Shown here in pieces: positions 21,355 through 30,045 of a stretch of DNA of 64,000 bases. Each line of letters begins with the position of its first letter. Position 1 is the stretch's first letter. The notes under the pieces are model-generated. The model did not search any database and was not told the origin of the DNA. It saw only the letters and a program-made list of their open reading frames with translations. Made by a program: the position numbers and the translations under genes. The DNA comes from Phytophthora colocasiae (taxonomy: Eukaryota > Oomycota > Peronosporomycetes > Peronosporales > Peronosporaceae), in contig JAGKQI010000098.1 of NCBI GenBank assembly GCA_018806915.1, positions 682,001 through 746,000 of the forward strand, given 5' to 3'.

Positions 21355-22327
21355 CAGGGGTCTCCAAAAATGTATTGTTATTGAAAAAGGGGTATTATTG
21401 TAGGGGGGCAATAAGGGAGGGAGCGGCCATCTCAATATTTGGCACTTACGCAATTATTGAAAAGGGGGTCTCTATCTACTTCTTCCAGATTAAGAACTAC
21501 GGTTTTAGAGATCTGCTTCTTCTTCGTTGTCGTCCTCAACTGCGCGTTTCACGGCGTTCGAAATCACTTCGTCCGTCACTAAGTCCCAGTTCATCTTCAG
21601 GTAAAGTAAGGTCTCGAGCGTCTCATGACTGATGCTTTTCCGAAGATACCCCAGCATGCACTTAATCTTGGAGAAAAGACGCTCTACTTGTACCGAAGTG
21701 GCTGGCAGCCACGTGAGATCCGATTATATTGATGCCTCCTTTACGCGCATTGCAGCTCGAATGTTGATCGACTCCATCACCACAAGTTTCATCCAACCAT
21801 GCGTAGTACGGGAGTCCTTATCGACAAACATGTCCATAGTGACGGGGATTCGTTGTCGAACGCAACGCTCCAGCACTCGCTCATAGTCTGGGTGGCGCAG
21901 ATGCGAGATGAGGTTATGATAGCCGCGACTTCGGTCCTGAAAGATGAAGGTGTTGCATCCGTTGCAGGTTCTTCCTCCGCTTGTTTGGTCTCGATACATC
22001 AACGAACAGATCTCCTTGTTCGAGAGACCAGGGTCTAAGGTAGCCATGGATGACAAGGGTGAACAAGTTGAGTAGAAGAGTGTTGGACTTGGTTCGCAAA
22101 ATCGGAAATGCCAGCATGAGAGTGGCTGTGGTCCCCGGCACGGTATAACGCCCACCGGGAGAGGTTTCGAGGACTGCTTTACTCCTCGACTCTTACCGGA
22201 TCTTTATAGTATCTTATAAGTTGAAGTTGACAATAATATTGTCAATTAAGGGTACGTTCATCAATAAGGGATTGAGACGCCTCCAGCCCCGTCAATCCCT
22301 AATCCCTACTTATTTGGAGAGCCCTGG
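21355..22327. mobile_element. Inner, internally deleted hAT transposon nested in the outer hAT
   Basis: About 973 bp. The left end begins CAGGGGTCTCCAAA at 21355; the right end, read inverted from 22326, begins CAGGGCTCTCCAAA. Flanking 8-bp target duplications are TTACTGCA (21347-21354 and 22328-22335). One extra base at 22327 separates right TIR and duplication. It contains both the N- and C-terminal ends of a transposase joined across a deletion near 21720. The duplication proves it inserted after the outer element. Confidence 0.9.
21505..22155 (-). pseudogene. Inner hAT transposase: BED-finger N-terminus joined to hATC C-terminus
   Basis: Minus strand. The 5' part (22155-21724) has a BED-type zinc finger (CNGCNTFIFQD ... 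GYHNLISHLRHPDY: CX2C, then His/His). A stop follows. The 3' part (about 21726-21505) encodes the hAT dimerization domain (LPATSVQVERLFSKIK, ETLLYLKMNWDLVTDE) and an acidic tail ending at TAA 21505-21507. The catalytic middle is absent, so this is a deletion derivative mobilised, if at all, in trans. Confidence 0.88.
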
Positions 22328-23107
22328 TTACTGCATAAGTGGTGGACACCTTGCCCGCACACCACACACGGATCGGTCCTCGTGAGCTCACGACATGTGC
22401 AGTTAACGCTTGCACACTTCATTAGAAGGAGGAAGGAAGGAAAGAGGTGAGGGCACTTGTTCAGCTGGCGGAAATTTGAAGAATGAGCGCTCGGTGAGCT
22501 GAGCTAATAACAATTCGTTGTAGACTAGAGAACGCTGTGCTGCCTGTGCGCCCGATAAATCCTATTCGTGAGACGATAGCCACCGCCGACGGCTTTCTTG
22601 TTGTAGATGGAAGACTTTGTCGAGGTTGCTGCAGCCGTTCACCACCATCGAACCAGAAATCGTTGCGCAAAAGAGAAGATCGCCACAGTTTTCTCTCAGT
22701 ACTCAGATAGCACTTTGATAGTACTACAGAAGTGCTACCGAAAGCGATGGAAAACTGATAATGCTATAGCAGTAGTAGATCTTGAATTCTGGAAAACTGC
22801 TAACTGCTATAGCAGTGTATTAGCACTTTGTTAGTACTAATCACTCAATTAGTACTACTTAATAGAACTGCTATCAATCCCTGCCTGCGACTCCCAAGCT
22901 TCGGGAACAATGACAACACTGATGATGGTCCCTTCAGCGGACCTTTCTGGGATCCCAACGCTACCTTCTAGCCCAAAGCTTGACAGGAATCTTGCGTATT
23001 GCGCGGTCACGAAATACGGTCGAGAGTAGTTCCAGGACATAAGCAGCAATTTGTATTCAGTGTTAATTACCTTTCGCAGCTAAGATTCATTTCGCTTTAA
23101 AAGGAAC

Positions 23108-24301
23108 TTACGCCGCGTTTTCCAGCACGAGAGCAATGCCCTGTCCGCCACCAATGCATGCTGATCCCACCGCGTATTTCTTACCCGTACGCTGGAGTCC
23201 GTGCGCAAGGTGAGCCGTGATACGACTTCCGGACGCTCCGAGAGGGTGCCCAAGAGCAATCGCTCCTCCAGCCTGGTTGGCAATTTCCGGGTCGATCTCC
23301 AGCTCCTTGACGCAAGCCAGCCACTGAGCAGCGAAGGCCTCATTGATGTCGAAAATGTCAATGTCCGACTTCTTCAGCCCGGCGCGCTTTAGTGCTCCAG
23401 TGATCGCCGGCACTGGGCCAATCCCCATGATCGTCGGGTCCACACCTGAAACCTGGTAGCTCACAACACGAGCCAGCGGAGTCAAGTTGTGCTTCTTCAC
23501 AGCCTCTTCGCTTGCCAGAAGTACTGCACCAGCACCATCGGAAATGCCGGAGGCATTGCCGGCCGTCACAACTCCGTCCTTCTTAAACACTGGCTTCAAC
23601 TTGGCCATCTTCGCCATATCCACAACACGAGGGGACTCGTCAACTGCGAACTCCTCCGTCTTACGTCCAGCCTTGACCTCCAATGGTGCAAGTTCAGCAT
23701 CAAACCAGCCATTCGCTTGAGCTTCAGCCCAACGCGTCTGGCTGCGAAGACCGAAGGCATCGCAATCCTCACGCGAGATGTTGTGTTTCTCCGCAAGATT
23801 CTCCGCTGTCATTCCCATGGGCGTCTTGACGTACGAGTCCGTAAGAGCCGACCACAGCGTATCCTGCAGATTGATTCCAGCGCCCAAGCCGACGCCAAAA
23901 CGCGCTTGGTGGCCATACACAGCCAAAGGACTCTGTGACATGTTCTCTGCGCCTCCGCAAAGAGCGATCTCGGCTTCCCCCAGTAGAATCTCCTGCATTC
24001 CACCCACAACAGACTGGAAACCACTGCCACACAGACGGTTGATCGTGAGCGCCGGCTTGTCCTGCGGGATTCCAGCCTTCAGCTGTACGTGACGCGCGAT
24101 GTAGGCGCCATCAGGGGACGTAGGGGCCACGTTTCCCACCTGTACAACGTCCACAAGTGAAGGATCCAGCTTGGCAGCAGCAAGCGTCGCCTTGGCTGCG
24201 TGTGCACATAGATCTGTGGCTGTGATGTCCTTGAGCTTCCCGCCGAAGTTGCCGAAGGGCGTGCGCTTGGCTGCTACGATGTAGACGTTCTTGAGCACCA
24301 T
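23108..24301 (-). CDS. ACAA2: 3-ketoacyl-CoA thiolase / acetyl-CoA C-acyltransferase
   Basis: Intronless, 397 residues. Complete thiolase: active-site Cys91 in INRLCGSGFQS, substrate-pocket motif VFKKDGVVTAGNASGISDGAGA, NEAFA, His352 in GGAIALGHPLGASG and Cys382 in SACIGGGQG. Closely parallels mitochondrial ACAA2 (opening VAAKRTPFG, C-terminal IGGGQGIALVL) and is of standard length. It cleaves 3-ketoacyl-CoA in the last step of beta-oxidation or condenses two acetyl-CoA. No PTS1 (ends ENAA) and no clear separate presequence, as in ACAA2, whose N-terminus serves as uncleaved mitochondrial signal. Upstream 24302-24512 is short intergenic DNA. Confidence 0.93.
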   Translation of the reverse strand: MVLKNVYIVAAKRTPFGNFGGKLKDITATDLCAHAAKATLAAAKLDPSLVDVVQVGNVAPTSPDGAYIARHVQLKAGIPQDKPALTINRLCGSGFQSVVGGMQEILLGEAEIALCGGAENMSQSPLAVYGHQARFGVGLGAGINLQDTLWSALTDSYVKTPMGMTAENLAEKHNISREDCDAFGLRSQTRWAEAQANGWFDAELAPLEVKAGRKTEEFAVDESPRVVDMAKMAKLKPVFKKDGVVTAGNASGISDGAGAVLLASEEAVKKHNLTPLARVVSYQVSGVDPTIMGIGPVPAITGALKRAGLKKSDIDIFDINEAFAAQWLACVKELEIDPEIANQAGGAIALGHPLGASGSRITAHLAHGLQRTGKKYAVGSACIGGGQGIALVLENAA

Positions 24302-24512
24302 GAGGGGCAGGATGGGCTACTAATTGAGATGTGTGGGGGACGAGGAAGATTCAAGAGTGAGAGCATTTACGTTGCCCGTTGAAGTTGCTCGACGATGCTG
24401 ACGTGAACACTTAGTGACTTGGTGAAAATACCGGTTTGATACGGTATGTTACCGGTTTCAACTTCAACATGATGAAGTGTCCTCCTTTTTGATCGTTGTT
24501 GTCGTCGTTTAC

Positions 24513-26782
24513 CTAAATACTTTCTTCATATGACGCCAATTTGGCTGGGGGTTCCAGCGGAGGATCCAAGTAGTCAAAAGAGTCGCGACGGCGCTTACGG
24601 CCGAAGTTCTGGCGCTCGATCTGCCACGCGCGAGCAAGTTCGTTGAACTTGAACAGCTTATTCGTTTCCAAAACGTCTGCGTTGAGTGGGCGAGCGTATG
24701 TAGCCTGAGTGAACACTGCACCGCTGGGCACGGCAGTAGCTGGGATTGACAAGATATCTCGCGCGAGCTTTGCCAGTGACGGAAAGCGCGTTTCATTCGA
24801 CTTCCACCACAGGAACGGGTCGGAACGTTTGTCGCGAATGAGAGTGGCGTCAAAGAACCGATCCACCTCGTCGCCGTCGATGGTGTAGTCCGGCATCCCT
24901 TCGCCAATATCCAGCAGCTTCTCGAATGTTGTGTACGCGGCGGAAGCGTCGTGCCGTGCTTGCTCGTCGTCCAGTCTTGTGTCTGCCAGCGCGTCATAGA
25001 TAGTAGTGCGCAGCATTTCTCGCAAAAAAGTCTTCTTCGCTGCCTTGTCCACTGATTCATTTGAAAACCGCGGATCCAAGATCTTCGCGAGTCGGAAATA
25101 CGGAGACGAGTGCTCCGTATGATACAACTCGAGGCTTGCTTTTACTTTCAAACACACCGTTTGAATCTTGTTGAACGCACTCGCTGTAAAATCCGAGGCC
25201 GACGCTGCTGTGCTCTCGCAAAGTCCCACAATCGCCTTGCAGACATTGATGGAGGTGCTCAGCGAAATATGCTTCTCATCACTCTGGCACGTTGCCATCT
25301 GCATGCATTTCTTCAGAAAAGTCGCCACCCAGACCAGCAGATCCCACTCAATCTCTTCGAGCAAGAATACGTTCATGTTGTGGGTGGCATCACCATACAA
25401 GGCGTTGATAGAGTCCTTAATCTTGGCGCTCTCCAGAATCATATCGATGGTTGTCTTCCAATTCTTTGGTGAATCGAGATTAGGCAGTTGGACTGGGTAC
25501 GGCAGCCCCACTTCAGTTGTACGCAGAGCAAAATGCTCTTGGCTCTCGGTTGTAGACTTGAGTAATGACAGCAAGGAGCGAAGCTTTACGATCTCGTGGT
25601 GAATCTCCTTGAGTGCAGCCAGCACACCCGCATGAATGAGATGGCCCAGACAGGTCACATTCCAGTCCGGGGTAATGTTATCTAACCCTATAATTGACTT
25701 GATCTTTTCACGAAGGAAGCCCATTCCAACCCCAGACTCGTTACCCATTGGCGTCACACCGCATAGCAACTTGTTCCCAATGCCCCAGTTGTTCTGAAGC
25801 ACATTAAACAGCAAGTCCGACATGAAATATGCGTTGAACTCCGGTGGGCAACCTTCCAACCCAACTTGGATAGTCTTATACTCCCATTCAGCATTGATCC
25901 AGTGCAGATGAATGGCCATATATCCTTTGTACACTGAACCTGACCACGTATCACACGAAAACGTGATACGACCAACCGCAGAACGGTTAATATACTCACC
26001 CACACGCGTGAACAGTGCATAATACTTGCGCTCCATAGCTTTCTGGAGTGCATCCACCTGCGGAATCACTGGTTTGATTCCTGCTGCAGCCAAAACATCG
26101 AGGAACTTCTCATGCTGCACCACTCCCAGATCTTGTTGGTCTTCTACGATCCACTCGATCAACGCACTACTTAGATTCCGCAATCTTTGACGCTTCATAC
26201 CAGCTACATATTAAAAAAAAATAACAAAATAATAAATACCAGGGCAGAAAATATCGTCATCACCATCCACTCCTGTCCACCCATTACCTGCTGCCTGTTC
26301 ATCTAATTGAATCGCCGCTGCTTCTTTCTTCAATGTTGCAGCCTTCTTGCCTGCTGCTCCTGTAACTCCATTAGCTGCTGTTCCATTTGAATTCTTTTTT
26401 CCCTTTTTACCCATGGGTGAACCATTGGGCATTTCATTATGCCGCTTCGCGTGCCGCATCATTGACGACGTGCCATGTCTTGTACTGAAGATCTTATTGC
26501 ATACGGAGCACTTGGCTGAATCAATAAGCCCATCGCGCAGACCACTACTGGAAATTGGAGTGAAGGTCTCCCACACGACACTCGTAAGCTTCTTTTTACG
26601 CACAGTTTCCTCTTCAAAAGCCGGCTGCATAGCGTCCGGCCGCTTAGCCGTGATGGCTTCGCCTCTGCCCGCCGCAGCGTCCCGCGCGGGGATGTCCACA
26701 CCTGCCCAGCTGTCCTCCACGGTGGTCCAGACGCCGCCGTCGCTACCCTCGGCGTCGCGGTTGCTCTCGTCACTGATAGGCT
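24513..26782 (-). CDS. hAT-transposase-derived BED-finger protein
   Basis: Two exons on minus: about 26240-26782 (5' limit uncertain; an AG acceptor lies at 26783) and 24513-26203, joined by a possible 36-bp intron (26204-26239) that keeps frame. Exon 1 has a BED-type finger (CSVCNKIFSTRHGTSSMMRH AKRH, written in two parts). Exon 2 (561 residues open) has hAT landmarks: FSCDTWS (first Asp), CLGHLIHAG (insertion-domain box), and a C-terminal hATC (FPSLAKLARDILSIPATAVP). The second catalytic region, normally TDNASNM, reads TPMGNESGVGM, and the conserved SERVFS box reads SGAVFT, so cleavage activity looks lost while the long ORF is intact. No TIRs or target duplication were found. Likely a domesticated or immobile copy. 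Confidence 0.75.
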
Positions 26783-26954
26783 GAAAATGAAGAAATAAAT
26801 TGCATGATTGACGTGGCAGGTCAAGCACGGACAGGCAGACATCAATTAGTTCTCGGATATGCACATGGATATGGAGAGAGACGACGACGCACACGACACT
26901 TGGACGCGACGAAGCGAGCGAATTACCAGTGAGCCTTAGAGGTTTGCAACTCAA

Positions 26955-27700
26955 GGTGGCGGCTCCTGACGGGCCACAAGCTATTCATTGGATGAAACGA
27001 TAATCTTGATGTTTGTATGATAAAGGGTAAATGGGTTTGACTGGCTCCCGGGCTTGAACCCACATTTATCGGTAAAAACCGATGCAGGACCTGGACGAAT
27101 CCTGTTATGTATCAAAACACGCAATGGTGACGGGAGGGAATGCAGTTATACATGTATGGAGAAGGTATTATAATACTAAGTTAACACCGTTGACAACTCG
27201 TAGAGTATCTACAGTCATGCCTCCGTCGCGTCCGACATAGCATTTCTAAACCGGTAAACCGGTGTTTTACCGGGCTGGACGCACTTCAACTTGCACCTTT
27301 AACATGGATATCAACACCTCCGCTACGTTGAACTCCTCTTTTCCTTTCCACTCGAGGGCGTGGACCCAAGCTTTACTGCCCTCCCAATCGCACCCGCTGT
27401 CAGCGTCACCCGCGTACGCAAGCACGCGGATTCCTTCATTCAGTAGACCGAACGGTTGCAGTTCTCGTCCACTTCCTCACTCCCTCCGATCCAGTCACGG
27501 TGTGACATTGAGATACGCTTGTACTTTACGTTGGGCTGGAAAGGCTTCGGCCGATGGAACATCGTGGCAAAAGCCGAAGTCAACAGAGTAACAAGGCTCT
27601 CGCACGTCGTACGGGTTGCGGTAGCTGGTAGCCCGTCGAAAATGGCGTCAACGCAAAAGTTGTATGGCTCAGTGCAGGAAGCAATCGTTGGGTTTTGCTG
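26955..27700. other. Intergenic, no gene seen
   Basis: Contains scattered ACCGG/CCGGT palindromic motifs (27050-27090 and 27245-27275), and similar ACCGGT pairs occur left of the hAT-derived gene (24430-24465). They may be remnants of its original transposon ends, but no aligned TIR pair could be built. Confidence 0.35.
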
Positions 27701-27714
27701 CTACTGAACGGTAA

Positions 27715-28077
27715 GCTCGGCACACTTGGCGGCATTAGATCGGAATGCTTGAGCTGCTGGACCTTCAAGCAGCGGTGACTTGGTTGACTGGTGGCCTTGC
27801 GGATCGAGTTTACTGGCATTATTCAACGAGAACGGCCCATGTAGGATCCAGCCAGACCTCACGACGAAGATGCATCCGTACTCATGGATATATGAGGCGG
27901 ACATGATTTGGCTGGACCAACCGACCAACGTGGGCTTCTCGTACAGCTCTGAAGATGACCACGACTACAATGAGAAGGACGTGAGCGAGAACTTGAATTG
28001 GTTCCTGCAAGGGTTTATTGAGAAACATCCAGAGTCCGATGGACAGGAGTTTTCTTGACAGGTGAAAGTTACGCTGA
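27715..28077 (+). pseudogene. Serine carboxypeptidase (S10) fragment
   Basis: Open frame 27780-28058 contains GSSLLALFNENGPC, YSWIYEADMIWLDQPTNVGF and the FLQGF..KHPE region, all S10 carboxypeptidase signatures. The preceding GGPG box needs a one-base correction near 27790 (WLTGG lies in another frame). The nucleophile motif GESY also lies in another frame after an extra T near 28053, beyond which homology stops at about 28077. Two frameshifts plus loss of the C-terminal two thirds, including catalytic Asp and His, make it a dead fragment. Confidence 0.8.
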
Positions 28078-28169
28078 AACGAAGCATATCAATCTGCAAG
28101 GGTCTATTGGATGGACAGACCCTGTTATCCAGGTACAGTATTCATCCAGCTAGTGAGTGACCTTGGGTA

Positions 28170-28690
28170 ACCAATCGGACTCACCAACAGCCACTGCCGC
28201 TGCAATAGCCAGAACTATCAGACTGCGCTTGATTTTGAGGTGGAGTCGTAGATGATTTGTCCAGCATGAAGTAGTTGTGTTTTCTCGTTCTCACGCGCCA
28301 TGGCAAGTGTCCTGGAAGTTCACAATTGAATACTTCTAGATCCAAAGCTGCTGCGGACATGTTTCGCAATCATTCCGATCGAATTGCGCGTAAATCTGAA
28401 GCACAGCTCATGTGAGCAACAACTTCAATAACTTGACACTGTACATGCACTGGTCAAAGTAATGATGCTTCACTTGTTCATATTGGACAAGACAACTAGA
28501 CGCGTTCAAACACCCACCACACGCCCAATCCGAACAGAACGAGCACTGCGATAATGCCAAAGACGATCAGGCAGCGCTTGAGCTTGAGCTTGTTACTTGC
28601 AGTGCCGTAGATGGCTGTCGCTGTCACAGCCGGCAACAGCAGGGTATTCTCGTTCACGTGCGTCATGGAGCGAAGGAAGATCGCAATTCC
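28170..28690 (-). pseudogene. Two related C-terminal membrane-anchor fragments
   Basis: On minus, about 28690-28500 reads a tail with NKLKLKRCLIVFGIIAVLVL and ends in ERV-stop: a basic stretch followed by one transmembrane helix. About 28370-28170 reads a similar tail (HLKIKRSLIVLAIAAAVAV), and the nucleotide sequences of the two blocks are recognisably related. They look like duplicated 3' ends of a membrane-anchored protein gene. No upstream domains were recognised, so the parent family is unknown. Confidence 0.45.
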
Positions 28691-28869
28691 AAAGATATCA
28701 AGAAATTGTTAATGATGGTCAAACGGGCTTGGCCATTTGGTAGGACCACACAAGACTACATGGAGCAAGTAGTATATGTATTCATGCCACGCTTACCGGT
28801 ACCGACGACGCACCACAAGTGTGCTAATGAGATAACCTGAAGCTATTGTCTTACACAGACACGAAATTC

Positions 28870-28894
28870 AGAGAGAGAGAGAGAGAGAGAGAGA
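28870..28894. repeat. (AG)n microsatellite
   Basis: Twelve AG units plus one A, directly downstream of the AP4S1 stop codon, in its presumed 3' UTR. Confidence 0.95.
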
Positions 28895-28895
28895 T

Positions 28896-29628
28896 CTATG
28901 ACGCCTTCTCCATTAGGTGGATGGGCTTCAGGATGGAGATTTTATTCGTCTCCACGATGTATCCATTCATGACCATCTCGTCCAGGATAAAGTGCGCCTT
29001 CTCCAAGTTAAACATGATCTGTACAGCACCAGTAAACAGAGTAAGTTCACAATCCACAGAACAACTTCAATCCAACCACTTACGTCCAACTCGCACTGAA
29101 GAAACACGAAAACGATTGCCAACAAACAACAACGAATTAATAACTGTGCTCCTCTCAACAACTTGTTTCCACAACGTACCACACTCTCGAAGTACTTGTC
29201 CATGGTCTCCACCAGCGCGTGGATGAACTCCAAGATGCCCAGTTCATTCTACAGCATCAATACATTATTAACCTCCCGCTTCTCTTCATTAACTCCTCTC
29301 TCACAACGGCTATGGATTTACCTCCGAGTCGTCATCTTTAACGCCCACAATGAAGAAAAGCGACGCGTATCTTCTGTAAATGACCTTGTAGCCACGGTAC
29401 TCCACAAAGGAGCACTATTCAAAGGACACAACAGCCATTAATATAAGCGCCACTTGTGTATATAACCTAAAGAGGGGAATCAATACATACCTGAGTCTCA
29501 TTGCGGCCCAAACACTTGCGGATAATCTCAGCTTCCAGCGCCACGCGCTCCTGAATGGACAGAAAGTCGTAGTACTGCGCCAGACGCGTCTGGCCCTGCT
29601 TGTTCACCATCAGAACGAACTTGATCAT
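28896..29628 (-). CDS. AP4S1: AP-4 complex sigma subunit (five exons, one of 12 bp)
   Basis: Exons on minus: 29491-29628, 29322-29414, 29180-29248, 29084-29095 (a 12-bp microexon coding CELD) and 28896-29018. All splice sites are GT-AG, and the joined CDS is 435 nt for 144 residues, exactly the length of human AP4S1. Landmarks: MIKFVLMVNKQGQTRLAQYY, CSFVEYRGYKVIYRRYASLFF, ELGILEFIHALVETMDKYF, and IMFNLEKAHFILDEMVMNG. Met-Ile-Lys-Phe at the start, KQGQTRL and the INxLxP-type end favour AP-4 over AP-1/2/3 sigma. It is the small longin-like subunit of the TGN coat adaptor AP-4. Divergent from the chorein-protein gene. Confidence 0.93.
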
Positions 29629-30045
29629 GGCTGCTACGTCTAGGAAGGAAGGGGGGAGGGGCGGACGTCTTCAGTCTCTTCGAGGCTTGATACGACGTGG
29701 CAAACAAGTATACATGTGGTGTACTATACATCCGGTAAAAGGTTCAGGCGGGGCTAGGCTCCGCCAGTATACTTAACGTTACTTTTGTGAAGTAGTGCCG
29801 CGTCAGAGTTTCCTTACGCTTATATCCTGGCCGTGCACGACATGTAGCGTAAATTCGTCACAAGCTGTGTCGAATAGTTCTCTATGATCGTACTAAGTTT
29901 AAGTGGTCTGTGTGGAGCGCTACGGTTTTGCCGCATTCAGGTCCAGATACGTTTTGTACTTAGGTATATCCGAATAGTAATGTATAGTGACACCGCAAAC
30001 GGACACAAAAATACCGGTATTGTACTTGAAGGGACACAAAGCGCA
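29629..30045. promoter_or_regulatory. Divergent intergenic region, AP4S1 / chorein protein
   Basis: 417 bp between two outward-facing start codons must contain both promoters. No strong core motif stands out. A GC-rich inverted repeat (GGCGG ... CCGCC) lies near 29747-29765. Confidence 0.4.

Larger units (their letters stand above)
20801..22883. mobile_element. Outer hAT transposon inserted in the effector-like ORF
   Basis: 2083 bp. Ends are CAGGGATTGATAGTAG (20801-20816) and, inverted at the right end, CAGGGATTGATAGCAG (22868-22883): 15 of 16 matching. The flanks carry a perfect 8-bp target duplication CCTGCGAC (20793-20800 and 22884-22891). CAG-type ends and an 8-bp duplication define hAT. 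Subterminal regions on both sides carry several GCTATAGCAG and TTAGCACTT copies, and the left side has five CGACCA repeats (20945-21020), likely transposase-binding sites. Inside lies a minus-strand hAT C-terminal remnant and a second, inserted hAT. Non-autonomous as it stands. Confidence 0.95.

Noticed and set aside
27000..27085. tRNA-like CCCGGGCTTGAACCC motif
   Set aside because: It resembles a T-arm loop, but the five-base stem does not pair and no acceptor or anticodon arm can be drawn.
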